The position numbers were made by a program, and so were the translations under genes. A DNA stretch of 64,000 nt from Myxococcales bacterium 68-20 (GTDB taxonomy: Bacteria > Myxococcota_A > Polyangia > Polyangiales > Polyangiaceae): assembly GCA_001899635.1 (NCBI GenBank), contig MKVQ01000041.1, positions 264,973 through 328,972 of the forward strand, read 5' to 3'. Of this stretch, positions 15,237 to 24,435 are shown piece after piece (within the stretch, counting starts at the first letter, position 1; each line of letters opens with the position of its first letter). Under the pieces are notes generated by a model. The model worked only from the letters and a program-made list of their open reading frames with translations, did not search any database and was not told where the DNA came from.

Positions 15237-17843
15237 CTATCGCTTGCGTCCGAGCGCCTTGCCGTCGCCGTCTGCGTCGATCCAGATCGGGCCGGACATC
15301 GCCCACGGAGCGATCTCGGAATCGTCGCCCGAGAGGACCGGCCGCATCGGCGTCGTCCCGCTCACGATGACGTGGAGCGCATCGTCCTCTTTCGGCCGCA
15401 CCTTGAACGACGCCTCCGCGACGAGCGCCCCCGTCACGGTCTTCCTGGAGGTGAGCGTCACCGGCGGGATCGCCGGATGGGAACCGCGGACGAGCCGGAC
15501 CTCGGCCTTCTCGACGACGACCCACGGTGCGGTCGTCACCGTGACCTTCACGTCGACCACCCCGCCGCGCGGGTTCGCGACGCCGCCGATCCCGACGCCG
15601 CCGGCGGACACGGTCATGAACGGCCCGTTCGACAGGACGACGTCTCGCGTCTCGCGGATGGCCTTCACGAGCTCCGTCGAGCGCGCGGAATCCCACGCGG
15701 CGAGCGGTGAATCCGCCGCCGATCCGAGCCGCACGAACGTCCGCGGATAGCCCGCCTCCTCTCCCACGATCCCGTGCGTGTCGGTGTCGGCGATCGGCGT
15801 CACGGGATGGCTCGTGCGGAGGAGCGCGAAGTAGTCCTCGAGGACCTTCGTGCGATGGGCGACGACGCGGCCGTTCCACACCTCGATCGCGTCGAAGTCC
15901 GCATCGTATCCGGGCTCGGTGCCGGCGCCGGTCTTCGGATCGAAACCGAGCTGATCGAAGTAGCCGTTCTTGCCCGAACGCGGATGATTGATCTGGAGGA
16001 CGTGCGGCCCACCCGGGAGCGCTCGCGCTTCCGCGAAGACCTCGCTCGCGAGCCGGTCGCGGACCACGGGCGCGCCGCTCCGCGGCTTGTCCGGCTGCGG
16101 CGTCAGCGGGAAGATGTTGGCGTGACCGAAGGGCTTCTTGCTCGCATCGCTCGTGAGCTCGTCGCCGGCGATCTGGACGAGCCAACTCGAGAGGCCGAGC
16201 TCCTTCACGATCGGCGCGAGGTCGGCGATCGCGTTGTGCTCGGAGGCGACGGCGACCTCGACACCTTCGACGGCATTTGCGAGGACGCGATCGCGCGTCG
16301 CCACCGGGGCGTCGGCGCTGAGGATCGAGTGCTGGTGGAAGTCGGCACCGACGTAGCCCGGCGTGTCGACGACGCGACGAAGGACGAACGGAGGCGGGGC
16401 GACCCCCGGTACCGTGATCGTCGTGGACGCGAGATCGTACTCCGGCCCGCGCGACCCGGTGATCCGATAGCGCCCGTGCGGCAGCGGCACCGCGAGTGAC
16501 TCGGACGGGCGGAGCATGACGACGTTCTTCGCAAGGCCCGCGACGTGGGCCGGCCCGAGGTCGGGAGCGGCGGTGCCGTCCAGCCCCTCGATCGTGAGCT
16601 TGCACGGCACGGGAGCGGCCTCGCCCTTCGTGCCGGTCGGCGGAGCTTCCTGACACGGGCCGAGCACGACCGAGCCGGCATCGGACACGGCGAGCGTCGC
16701 GCGGCTCACCGCGCCCTTCTTCACCTCGATCGCGACCTTCTTGCCGTCGCCCCGACGGCCCACGCTCGGCACATACGAGACGAGCCACTTGCCGGACGGG
16801 ATCTCGCCGCCGAAGAACTCACCGTCCCTGGTCGCGACGATCGTCATGACCTCCGGCACCGTGCTGGTCGCGAGCACGACCTTCGCGCCGGCGAGCGCCT
16901 TCACCGGAGCGCCCTTCGCATCGGTGAGGGCGATCTCGACGGCGCCCACGTCACCGCCGGAGGAATGCGTCAGCTCGGAGACGATGCTCGCCACGTCGGG
17001 ACGCACGCCGACGACGAATACGCGCTCGTAGGTCACGGACCGACCGGGCTCGAGCTCGACGTCCTTCTGCTGCTCGGTGTCGGTCCACGCGCCGCCGCTG
17101 ATGGCGGCGATCTCGCCGTCGGTCGACGTGATCGCATAGCTCGCGAAGCGGCCGACCGCGCCGACGAACGGGCCCTTCGACGGCCCCTTGAAGCCGACGG
17201 CCTTGCCGGGCGCGAGCTTCTCCGTGCCGCCCCACTGGATCGCGTCGCCGAGCCCGAGCCCGGTGACCTTCGCCTTCCCTTCGTTCGTCAGCGTCGTCCG
17301 GATGTGGAGCGCGCGGTCGCTCGGACCGAGACGGAACTGGGTCACGACACCGATCGATGCGTCGTAGAGCTCCTTGCCATGGGACTCGACGACGGCGGTG
17401 CCGTCTGCCTCCACGCGCGCGTCGATCTTCGTGTAGACGCCCTGCCTCGGGAACGCGCCGAAGTACGTGAAGAGCTGCCCCAGCTCGTCCTTCCTCGTCT
17501 TCGCGTCCGCGGCGTCGATGACGTTGCCTCCGGACTCGGCGAAGCCCGCCCCGCCCCCGAGCCCGTCGACGACGAACACCACCTCGTCGTTCTCGAGCAC
17601 CCAGTCACCGGGCTTGCCGGTCGCGTTCGGACCGCCGAGCTCCTCGCCCGCGCGCATTGGATGGACGCGCGCGCGTGCTTTCGCCTGACCGGCCTTGCTC
17701 GGAACGAGCTCGACGCGTCTCGAAGCGCCCGGGCTCACCTGGCCCTGTGGTGTGTGGCCGGTCTCCTTCGGGCAGCCGGCGAGCGCGCCACCACCGGCAA
17801 CGCACGCGACGAGGACGAAGAGTCGGCTCCGCACGAACGACAC
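15237..17843 (-). CDS. lipoprotein with CehA/McbA-type PHP metallohydrolase domain
   Basis: An 868-aa secreted lipoprotein: signal LFVLVACVAGGGALAGC, a long N-terminal beta-rich region (residues about 40-430), then a PHP-like metallohydrolase domain. Metal-binding residues are visible in GADFHQHSILSADAP, ASEHNAIAD, INHPRSG and DTDTHG. The CehA/McbA family is known for ester and carbamate hydrolysis, but the physiological substrate here is unknown. Start is one of two GTG codons (17843 or 17852) after GAGGGGAG. It follows the M20 peptidase gene by about 30 bp on the same strand, suggesting an operon. Confidence 0.82.
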   Translation of the reverse strand: MSFVRSRLFVLVACVAGGGALAGCPKETGHTPQGQVSPGASRRVELVPSKAGQAKARARVHPMRAGEELGGPNATGKPGDWVLENDEVVFVVDGLGGGAGFAESGGNVIDAADAKTRKDELGQLFTYFGAFPRQGVYTKIDARVEADGTAVVESHGKELYDASIGVVTQFRLGPSDRALHIRTTLTNEGKAKVTGLGLGDAIQWGGTEKLAPGKAVGFKGPSKGPFVGAVGRFASYAITSTDGEIAAISGGAWTDTEQQKDVELEPGRSVTYERVFVVGVRPDVASIVSELTHSSGGDVGAVEIALTDAKGAPVKALAGAKVVLATSTVPEVMTIVATRDGEFFGGEIPSGKWLVSYVPSVGRRGDGKKVAIEVKKGAVSRATLAVSDAGSVVLGPCQEAPPTGTKGEAAPVPCKLTIEGLDGTAAPDLGPAHVAGLAKNVVMLRPSESLAVPLPHGRYRITGSRGPEYDLASTTITVPGVAPPPFVLRRVVDTPGYVGADFHQHSILSADAPVATRDRVLANAVEGVEVAVASEHNAIADLAPIVKELGLSSWLVQIAGDELTSDASKKPFGHANIFPLTPQPDKPRSGAPVVRDRLASEVFAEARALPGGPHVLQINHPRSGKNGYFDQLGFDPKTGAGTEPGYDADFDAIEVWNGRVVAHRTKVLEDYFALLRTSHPVTPIADTDTHGIVGEEAGYPRTFVRLGSAADSPLAAWDSARSTELVKAIRETRDVVLSNGPFMTVSAGGVGIGGVANPRGGVVDVKVTVTTAPWVVVEKAEVRLVRGSHPAIPPVTLTSRKTVTGALVAEASFKVRPKEDDALHVIVSGTTPMRPVLSGDDSEIAPWAMSGPIWIDADGDGKALGRKR

Positions 17844-17875
17844 CGAAGACACCGCTCCCCTCGCCAACGTCCGCC

Positions 17876-19048
17876 TCAACTGGACCGCAACGACGCGAGG
17901 AAGCGAGCGAGCGCCTGCGCCTTCTGGACGAGCGTCACCACCTCGATCTGCTCGTCGTGCGTGTGGAACCCGATGCCTCGCGGACCGAGGCCGTCGATCG
18001 ACGCGATGCCCATCGCTCCCGAGGTGCTCGCGTCCGAGCCGCCGCCGATGAGCCCGGCCTCCCCGGAAGCGAGCCCCGACGCGCGGGCGCATGCCGCGTA
18101 GGCATCCATCAGCTTGACGCTCGCATCGGTGCGCTCGAGCGGAAGGCGCGCGACGCCGCCGCTGAGCTCGAAGCGCGAGCCCGGCACCGCGGCGGCGCAC
18201 TCGTCGGCCGCCTTCTTGATCGCCTCGATCAGCGCCTCGGCGTCCGCGCGTGACTCGAAGCGAAGGTCGACGAGCGCCTCGGCGCGATCGGGCACCGTGT
18301 TCTTGCTCGTGCCGCCGGCGATCTTGCCGACGTTCACCGTCACGCCGCGCTCGTAGCTCGTGAGCGACTGCACGCGATCGACGAGCTTTGCGAGCGCCCA
18401 CAGAGCGTTCACGCCTTCCTTGTGCGCATTGCCGGCGTGCGCCGCCTTCCCGTGCGCGACGATCGTCATCGCGCCCGTTCCCTTGCGCCTCGTGATGACG
18501 AGGTCGCCCTTGCGCCCCGCCTCGAAGACGAGCGCGCCCTGCGCTCCCTGGATCGCATCCCGGATGATCGACTGCCCTTCCGGCGAGCCAACCTCTTCGT
18601 CCGCGACGATGACGACGCGCATCCCAGGAAGCGACGTCAGCACTCCGGCCGCTGCGAGCGCCCTGAGCGCCCACGCGACGACGACGAGGCCACCTTTCAT
18701 GTCGAGGACTCCGGGGCCTCGCGCGAGATCGCCGTCGCGCTTGAACCCCTCGAACGTCCCCGGCGGGAAGACGGTGTCGAGATGCCCGACGAGCGCGATC
18801 GGCGGCTCGCCGCGGCTCGTCCAGATCGAGCTGACGACGAGGTGATCGGCGAACTTGCCGCTCGCCGACTTCGAGCGAGACGCGGCGAGGCCGTCGATCG
18901 CGAACAGCTCCTCGAGCATCTTGCCGACGGCATTGCCGCCGTCGACGTTCTCGGTGAACGAGTTGATCGAGACGAGCTCTGCGAGCGCCGTCTCCATCGC
19001 CTTGCTCTGCTCGCCCAGCCACTTCGCTGCGTCGTCCGCTCCGCTCAT
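17876..19048 (-). CDS. M20-family metallopeptidase (carboxypeptidase G2-like)
   Basis: A 390-aa two-zinc peptidase of usual length without a signal peptide. Metal ligands and catalytic residues follow the family pattern: GHLDTVFP (His 89, Asp 91), GPGVLDMKGG (bridging Asp 116), ADEEVGS (catalytic Glu 151, Glu 152), and a late FHTHDE. The dimerisation domain is inserted at about 190-300. Members remove C-terminal amino acids or deacylate amino acids; the closest pattern is glutamate carboxypeptidase. First gene of a reverse-strand pair with the PHP lipoprotein. Confidence 0.87.
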   Translation of the reverse strand: MSGADDAAKWLGEQSKAMETALAELVSINSFTENVDGGNAVGKMLEELFAIDGLAASRSKSASGKFADHLVVSSIWTSRGEPPIALVGHLDTVFPPGTFEGFKRDGDLARGPGVLDMKGGLVVVAWALRALAAAGVLTSLPGMRVVIVADEEVGSPEGQSIIRDAIQGAQGALVFEAGRKGDLVITRRKGTGAMTIVAHGKAAHAGNAHKEGVNALWALAKLVDRVQSLTSYERGVTVNVGKIAGGTSKNTVPDRAEALVDLRFESRADAEALIEAIKKAADECAAAVPGSRFELSGGVARLPLERTDASVKLMDAYAACARASGLASGEAGLIGGGSDASTSGAMGIASIDGLGPRGIGFHTHDEQIEVVTLVQKAQALARFLASLRSS

Positions 19049-19080
19049 CGACGCGGACTATACCCCCTCGGATCGCGGGA

Positions 19081-19110
19081 GAGAGCCGGAGAGAGCCGGA
19101 GAGAGCCGAA
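19081..19110. repeat. three 10-bp tandem units
   Basis: GAGAGCCGGA occurs twice exactly and once with a change, starting about 30 bp before the reverse-strand peptidase start. Too short to assign a role. Confidence 0.5.
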
Positions 19111-19173
19111 GCGTTCGCTCAGCAGGGACGGGTCTCCGATGAGCCTCGTGATGCCGCAGCGCGGCAGAACCGT

Positions 19174-19202
19174 TTGCGTTCTGTTTTTACAGAATGTACA
19201 GT
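19174..19202 (+). promoter_or_regulatory. sigma-70-type promoter with internal operator palindrome
   Basis: TTGCGT (19174-19179) and TACAGT (19197-19202) are spaced by 17 bp. The perfect inverted repeat TTCTGTTTTTACAGAA (19179-19194) lies in the spacer, and the whole stretch is AT-rich in GC-rich DNA. A dyad in the spacer is typical of repressor or MerR-type control. About 100 bp upstream of the hydroxylase gene. Confidence 0.5.
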
Positions 19203-19300
19203 ATTCGCAGGTACCCACTCGAAGCTCACGCACGGCAGCCCACCACACGACGGTCGAAGGCCCAGGCGACCTCGACGTGTCGAAGCCAAGGAGAATGACG

Positions 19301-20197
19301 ATGGCCACGCTCCCCGTGGTTCCCCCGAACGTCGAAGACTCCCCCAAGCGCGCCGCAACGCCGCGCGCAGGCTCCGATGGCTACACGGGGCCGAGCTTCG
19401 GAGCCGCTGAAAACGTTCGCAGCGTGCGCGAGGAGCGGCGCTCGGAGGAGAAGCAGCTCGTCACGCAGGCTTCGTCGCCGCGAGGGCTCACCGAGGAGCG
19501 CCGCAACGCCGTTCGCCAGAAGGCGCTGGCCGAGATTCCCTGGTGGTACAACCCGTACGCGCACCTCGCCGCGACGACGGGCATCGGCCTCGCCGTGCTC
19601 GTGGCGAGCGTCGTCGCCATCGCGCGCCTCGAGCCCGGGGTGCGGTGGACCGACCTCCTCGTCATTCCCGGCGTGGTGCTCTTCGCGAACTACTACGAGT
19701 GGCGCGTCCACAAGGACGTCCTCCACAAGCGCTTCTGGCCGTTCGAGGTCATCTACGACAAGCACACGCCGATGCATCACATGGTCTACGTCGAGGAGGA
19801 CATGGCGCTCCGCGACGTGAAGGAGTTCCGGCTCGTGCTCATCCCGGCGGCCGGCGTCCTCGGGATCGTGCTCGCAGCGGCTCCGCTCGCGATCGGCATC
19901 GCATGGCTCTGGTCCTCCGCGGCGGGCTGGCTCTTCCTTCTCACGACGAGCCTCTTCATGGTGGCGTACGAGGTGCTCCACCTCTGCTACCACGCGCCGG
20001 CGGAGAGCTTCATCGGCCGCCTCGCGCTCATCCGGGTCCTTCGCGCGCATCACGCGCGGCACCACGACCCGCGTCTGATGCAGCGTTACAACTTCAACGT
20101 CACCGTGCCGCTCTTCGACTGGATCATGGGCACGATGGCACCGAAGCGTGCGGCCACGACGGCTCGTCGCTCACAGGAAGACGCCGACGCGGCCTGA
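19301..20197 (+). CDS. fatty acid hydroxylase/sterol desaturase-superfamily membrane enzyme
   Basis: A 298-aa membrane di-iron oxygenase. After a charged N-terminus of about 90 residues come membrane helices and the His boxes HKDVLHK, HTPMHHM, HLCYH and HHARHH, the ligand set of this superfamily. It should hydroxylate or desaturate a lipid, carotenoid or sterol-like substrate using O2. Of two ATGs at 19295 and 19301, the second is preferred because AAGGAG sits 7 bases before it. An AT-rich promoter with a palindrome lies upstream. Substrate not predictable. Confidence 0.85.
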   Translation: MATLPVVPPNVEDSPKRAATPRAGSDGYTGPSFGAAENVRSVREERRSEEKQLVTQASSPRGLTEERRNAVRQKALAEIPWWYNPYAHLAATTGIGLAVLVASVVAIARLEPGVRWTDLLVIPGVVLFANYYEWRVHKDVLHKRFWPFEVIYDKHTPMHHMVYVEEDMALRDVKEFRLVLIPAAGVLGIVLAAAPLAIGIAWLWSSAAGWLFLLTTSLFMVAYEVLHLCYHAPAESFIGRLALIRVLRAHHARHHDPRLMQRYNFNVTVPLFDWIMGTMAPKRAATTARRSQEDADAA

Positions 20198-20326
20198 GGC
20201 ACGAACGCCTCGGCCCGCCGAGCTGCGCGCAAAGACTGCGCGCAACGCCAAGCGCATCGGGCTCTTGCAGCGCAGGGCAAGGCAAGCGTCACCGCTCGCC
20301 CGGACAAGTGCTAGCCTCCGCCCCCC

Positions 20327-21391
20327 ATGGCCAAGCGCTTCAAGGCCGCCGTCATCGGCGGCAGCGGTTACGGCGGCGGCGAGCTCATCCGGCGCCTTCT
20401 CCTCCACCCCCATGTCGAGCTCGTCCGCGTGGCGTCGGTCGATTTCATCGGCGAGCCTCTCTCGGCAGCCCACCCGCACCTCGAGGGACTGACCGATCTG
20501 AAGTTCGAGGGCATCACGCCGGCCGAAGCCGCCGCAGGGATGGACGTCGTCCTCCTCGGCCTCCCGCACAAGGTCAGCGCAACGAAGATGCCCGAGCTCA
20601 TCGCGTCGGGCGCGCGTGTCGTCGATCTCTCGGGCGACTTCCGCCTCCGCGACGCCGCGCTCTACAAGCGCTACTACCACGCGGATCACCCGTGCGCCGA
20701 CCGGCTCACCGACGGCTCGTTCGTCTACGGCCTGCCGGAGCTCCACCGCGAGAAGATCAAGACGGCGAAGTACGTCGCGTCGCCCGGTTGCTTCGCGACG
20801 ACGATCGAGCTCGCGCTCTTGCCGCTCGCGAAGGCGGGGCTTCTCTCCGGCGCCGTCGAGGTCGTGGGCATCACCGGCTCGTCGGGCAGCGGCGTCGTGC
20901 CGAGCGCAGGCACGCATCACCCGGTCCGCGCGGTGAACCTCCGCACGTACAAGCCGCTCGACCACCAGCACATCCCCGAGATCACGCAGACGCTCCATGA
21001 CGCCGGCGCGAAGGACGTCGAGATCCGGTTCGTCCCCGTGAGCGCTCCCCTCTCCCGCGGCATCTTCGCGACGTGCTTCGCCCACGTGCCCGACTCGGCG
21101 AGCGCCGATCGGATCAAGGCGCTCTACAAGGACGCCTACGCGAAGGAGCCGTTCGTTCGCGTCCCCGAGAAGCGGCAACCCGAGGTCGCCGCCGTCAGCG
21201 GGACCAACTTCGCCGAGATCGGTGTCCAGATCGGCAGCGACGAAGCCGAGGCCGGCAAGCGTGTGGTCGCCTGCTTCGCCGTCACCGACAACCTCATCAA
21301 GGGCGGCGCGGGCCAGGCGATCCAGTCGATGAACATCATGCTCGGCGTCGACGAGAAGACGTCGCTCGAAGATCCGGGCGGGTGGCCGTGA
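20327..21391 (+). CDS. argC: N-acetyl-gamma-glutamyl-phosphate reductase
   Basis: The third enzyme of arginine synthesis: NADPH-dependent reduction of N-acetylglutamyl phosphate to the semialdehyde. 354 aa, full length. The Rossmann start is AAVIGGSGYGGGELIRRLL; the catalytic Cys is in VASPGCFATT; the ITGSSGSGVVPS and HHPVRAVNL segments are typical of ArgC. Its TGA overlaps the GTG of argB, so translation is coupled. Confidence 0.95.
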   Translation: MAKRFKAAVIGGSGYGGGELIRRLLLHPHVELVRVASVDFIGEPLSAAHPHLEGLTDLKFEGITPAEAAAGMDVVLLGLPHKVSATKMPELIASGARVVDLSGDFRLRDAALYKRYYHADHPCADRLTDGSFVYGLPELHREKIKTAKYVASPGCFATTIELALLPLAKAGLLSGAVEVVGITGSSGSGVVPSAGTHHPVRAVNLRTYKPLDHQHIPEITQTLHDAGAKDVEIRFVPVSAPLSRGIFATCFAHVPDSASADRIKALYKDAYAKEPFVRVPEKRQPEVAAVSGTNFAEIGVQIGSDEAEAGKRVVACFAVTDNLIKGGAGQAIQSMNIMLGVDEKTSLEDPGGWP

Positions 21392-21450
21392 GCAACGGAG
21401 CATCGACCGTGAGCAACGGAGCATCGACCGTGAGCAACGGAGCATCGACC
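21388..21450 (+). repeat. three perfect 21-bp repeats over the argB start
   Basis: The unit GTGAGCAACGGAGCATCGAC plus C is present three times without a mismatch, then a partial GCAAACAACGG. Each unit encodes (V/M)SNGAST and begins with GTG, so each could start argB. Perfect identity suggests recent expansion by slippage. Confidence 0.9.
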
Positions 21451-22272
21451 GCAAACAACGGCCCCGTCATCATCAAGCTCGGCGGCGAAGTCGTCCAGGG
21501 CCCGCACATGCCGGCGATCGCCGCCGACGTCGCCGAGATGCGCGGCGCGGGTGTCCCCGTCGTGATGGTCCACGGCGGCGGGCCGCAGGCCACCGAGCTC
21601 CAGAAGAAGCTCGGGCAGACACCGAACATCATCGGCGGCCGCCGCGTCACCGACGGCGACACCCTCGACGTCATGAAGATGATCGTCGCCGGCAAGATGA
21701 ACGTCGACCTCTGCGCGGCGCTCGTCGCGGCGGGCGCGAAGCCCGTCGGCCTCCACGGCGCGAGCTCGAACGCGGTCCTCGCGACCCGCCGTCCGCCGAA
21801 GCACGTGACCGGCGGCGGTCCGGATCCGGTCGACTTCGGCTTCGTCGGCGACGTGATCGGCGTGAACGGCGAGCTCATCGCTCTGCTCGTCAGCGCGGGC
21901 TACGTCCCGGCGCTCGCGTGCCTCGGCGCCGACGCCTCCGGCGGCGTCTACAACATCAACGCCGACGCCGTCGCAAACCAGATCGCCATCCGCCTCGACG
22001 CCCGCGCGCTCGTCCTCGTCACGGACGTCCCGGGCGTCCTTCGCGACGTCTCCGACCCGACGTCACGCATCGGCCGCATGACGATCGCCGAAGGCAAGCA
22101 GGCGATCGAAACGGGCATCGTCACGAAGGGCATGATCCCGAAGCTCGAGGAGTCCTTCGCCGCGATCGAAGAGGGCGTCCGTGCGGTCCACATCGTGGGC
22201 CGCGTCGCCCGCGGTGACCTCGCCCGCGCCGTGACGAGCCCGGGCAGCGTCGGCACCGTGCTCGTCGCCTGA
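21388..22272 (+). CDS. argB: acetylglutamate kinase
   Basis: Phosphorylates N-acetylglutamate in the second step of arginine synthesis. 294 aa from the first GTG. Core motifs: VIIKLGGEVV (ATP phosphate loop), VHGGGPQATELQ (substrate and ATP site), and the late VLVTDVPGVL and GGMIPK-like KGMIPKLEES segments. The N-terminus is three exact SNGASTV heptapeptides before the catalytic core, which ordinary ArgB lacks. The first GTG is used because it overlaps the argC stop, but 21409 or 21430 would give full catalytic domains too. Confidence 0.95.
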   Translation: MSNGASTVSNGASTVSNGASTANNGPVIIKLGGEVVQGPHMPAIAADVAEMRGAGVPVVMVHGGGPQATELQKKLGQTPNIIGGRRVTDGDTLDVMKMIVAGKMNVDLCAALVAAGAKPVGLHGASSNAVLATRRPPKHVTGGGPDPVDFGFVGDVIGVNGELIALLVSAGYVPALACLGADASGGVYNINADAVANQIAIRLDARALVLVTDVPGVLRDVSDPTSRIGRMTIAEGKQAIETGIVTKGMIPKLEESFAAIEEGVRAVHIVGRVARGDLARAVTSPGSVGTVLVA

Positions 22273-22290
22273 CCGGACCTCGACCCGATC

Positions 22291-22333
22291 CCCGACGTCG
22301 AGCTCGCTTGCCGTACCAGCGAGCGACGTCGGG
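22291..22333. terminator. bidirectional hairpin between argB and Cys-rich lipoprotein gene
   Basis: CCCGACGTCG pairs perfectly with CGACGTCGGG; inside, CTCGCT pairs with AGCGAG around a 9-nt loop. Lies between convergent genes. No clear T-run, so GC-hairpin style. Confidence 0.6.
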
Positions 22334-22339
22334 CCGGGG

Positions 22340-23650
22340 TCACTTCGCCGCTTCGTCGCGGACGCCCATCGCCTGGTCGATGCCGGTCTTCACGACGACG
22401 GCGGCTGCGGCGGCCTTCTTGAAGGGCTCGTCGAAACACTTCACGAGCTGCGCCTCGGAGGCGGCCGCGGCGCCGCCCGAGCGTGCCATCTCCTTGAAGC
22501 CGGTGCGCGCCCCCTCGATCACGGCCTGAGCGTTGAGGACACGCTTCGGCCCCTTCTCGCCGACCTCGTCGAGCGTCTTGAGGAGCGCGGGGAACGACTT
22601 GTCGATGGCCGCCTTCATGGCCTCGCTCGTCTCACGGTCCTTTGCGCCGGTGACGACGAAGCCGACCTGCGGCGTCGAGCACTCGGTGTTGTTGATGACG
22701 GCGAGGTCACAACGCGCGCGGCAGTCCGTGCTCACCTCCGGCTGCTTGAAGTCGCCGGCGCATTTCAGCTCGGCGAGCTCCACGGTGCACGAGCCGGTGC
22801 ACACTCCATCGCAGATGCCGGGCTTCGCGAGGTCGCAGGAGCCGGTGCACTGGCCCTTGCACTCGCCAGTCATCGCGCCGCGGTCGCACGTGCCGATGCA
22901 GACACCATGACAGCCGCCGTTCACGCTCTTGCCGTCGCACGTCCCCTTGCAACGTCCTCCGCACGTGCCCTTGATCGGGCCCTCGCACGTCCCGCTGCAG
23001 ACGCCGTCACACTTGACGGCACCCTTCGGCTCGCAGGAGCCGTCGCAGTTGCCGTCACATCGGCCCGCCGTCTTCTCGCACTCCGCGCGCACCTTCTCTG
23101 CCGGCACGGACGAATCGCAGATGCTCGCGCACTTGGTGACGAGCGACGCGTCGGTGACGCAGAGCGGCCGTCGGACGACGAGGCGCGCCTGGGCCTTCGG
23201 ACCGAGCTTGGCGCGTGCCTCCTGCACCGCCTTGATCGCAGCGCCGCAGGCGTCGTTGGCGCTCCGCCAGTCGCCCTTGTCGCCGAGGTCGTGCGCGATC
23301 TGAGCGCACGCGATGCCGAAGTCGGCATCGAGCTTGTCGGCGAGGATGTTGATCTCCATCGCGGCGAGCGCCCCAGCCTTCAGCTTGTCGGCGGCGTCGC
23401 GCGAGAGAGCGTACTCCGTGGAGAAGTCGAAGGCAGCGAGCTCGTCGGCCTTCGCGAGGTCGGGGCACTTGTCCGAGACGTTCGCCGTCACGGCCGGCGT
23501 CGCCGGCTTGCCCTTCGAGCCACAGGCAACAGCCGCCACGGCGACCAGCAAGAACGAGCCGATGCGCGCTGCCGCGGGGCGAAGACGGTGACGGTCCTGC
23601 GCCGCGACGTCCCGATCGTGCTGCCGTTCCCCCTTCGAGAAAACACCCAC
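22340..23650 (-). CDS. lipoprotein with repeated CxGxC modules
   Basis: A 436-aa lipoprotein: signal and lipobox ending VAVAAVAC (Cys 43). Residues about 194-296 are a Cys-Gly repeat of roughly nine CDGxCxGxC-type units (for example CDGNCDGSC, CKGTCDGK, CKGQCTGSCD). Flanking parts are alpha-helical and charged. I do not recognise the family. Such units probably fold as small disulphide or metal-bound loops. The GTG at 23650 follows GAAGGAAGAGG. It converges on argB and diverges from hisH. Function unknown. Confidence 0.75.
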   Translation of the reverse strand: MGVFSKGERQHDRDVAAQDRHRLRPAAARIGSFLLVAVAAVACGSKGKPATPAVTANVSDKCPDLAKADELAAFDFSTEYALSRDAADKLKAGALAAMEINILADKLDADFGIACAQIAHDLGDKGDWRSANDACGAAIKAVQEARAKLGPKAQARLVVRRPLCVTDASLVTKCASICDSSVPAEKVRAECEKTAGRCDGNCDGSCEPKGAVKCDGVCSGTCEGPIKGTCGGRCKGTCDGKSVNGGCHGVCIGTCDRGAMTGECKGQCTGSCDLAKPGICDGVCTGSCTVELAELKCAGDFKQPEVSTDCRARCDLAVINNTECSTPQVGFVVTGAKDRETSEAMKAAIDKSFPALLKTLDEVGEKGPKRVLNAQAVIEGARTGFKEMARSGGAAAASEAQLVKCFDEPFKKAAAAAVVVKTGIDQAMGVRDEAAK

Positions 23651-23763
23651 TACCGTAACCTCTTCCTTCGCTGTCGCTCGCCGCACTGCTCGTCCGCGCT
23701 CATCCGTTCGCGGAGTTGGTTGACGATACACGGGGTACTCTGACCGTGCTATGGGCTTCGCGG

Positions 23764-24435
23764 ATGCGGATCGTCGCGCTCGCCACCCGAGTGGGCAACG
23801 TCCGGAGCGTCCTTCGCGCGCTCGACCGAGCCACGTCGCAGATCGATCTCGCGGCGGAGATCACCGCGTCGGCCGACGTCGAGGTCGTCCGTCGTGCCGA
23901 TGTGCTGGTCGTGCCCGGTCAGGGATCCTTCGGCGCGTTCGCTGAAGCGCTCGACGGTGGGCTCCGCGAAGCGTTGCTCGAGCGCATCCAGGCAGGGACG
24001 CCCTACCTCGGCATCTGCCTCGGGCTCCAGATCCTGTTCGACGAGAGCGACGAGGCACCGGGCAAGAAGGGTCTCGGTGTCCTCGCGGGACGCGTCTCCC
24101 GCCTCGTCCCCGGCGTCGATCCGGAGCTCGGGCGACCGCGCCCCCTACCCCATATGGGCTGGAACCGCGCCGAGCTCACGAGCACGGCCGCGGCCGACTC
24201 GAGCACGCCGCTCGTCGCGCCTGCGCACTACTACTTCGCTCACACCTTCGCCGCAGTGCCCGCCGACGCCGGAGTCGTCTTGACCACCACGAGCTACGGC
24301 GACGCGACGTTCGCGAGCGCCGTCCGCAAGGACGACGTCGTCGGCGTCCAGTTCCATCCCGAGAAGAGCCAGCGGGCTGGCCTCTCACTGCTCGAGCGCT
24401 TCTTCTCCGAGGTCGCGCGAAAGAGGCCACGCTGA
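23764..24435 (+). CDS. hisH: imidazole glycerol phosphate synthase glutaminase subunit
   Basis: Supplies ammonia from glutamine to HisF in histidine synthesis. 223 aa. The class-I amidotransferase nucleophile Cys is in YLGICLGLQILF; the other triad members are in VQFHPEKSQ (His, Glu). The oxyanion region is PGQGSFGAF. Start ATG at 23764 places the first strand MRIVALATRVGNVRS as in the family; an earlier GTG is possible. Its stop overlaps hisA, but hisF is not in the window. Confidence 0.94.
   Translation: MRIVALATRVGNVRSVLRALDRATSQIDLAAEITASADVEVVRRADVLVVPGQGSFGAFAEALDGGLREALLERIQAGTPYLGICLGLQILFDESDEAPGKKGLGVLAGRVSRLVPGVDPELGRPRPLPHMGWNRAELTSTAAADSSTPLVAPAHYYFAHTFAAVPADAGVVLTTTSYGDATFASAVRKDDVVGVQFHPEKSQRAGLSLLERFFSEVARKRPR

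Noticed and set aside
17844..19022. Read-through of the metallohydrolase frame into a 1261-residue protein
   Set aside because: This part is out of frame with the M20 peptidase, which has intact catalytic motifs; the signal peptide and ribosome site fix the lipoprotein start near 17843.
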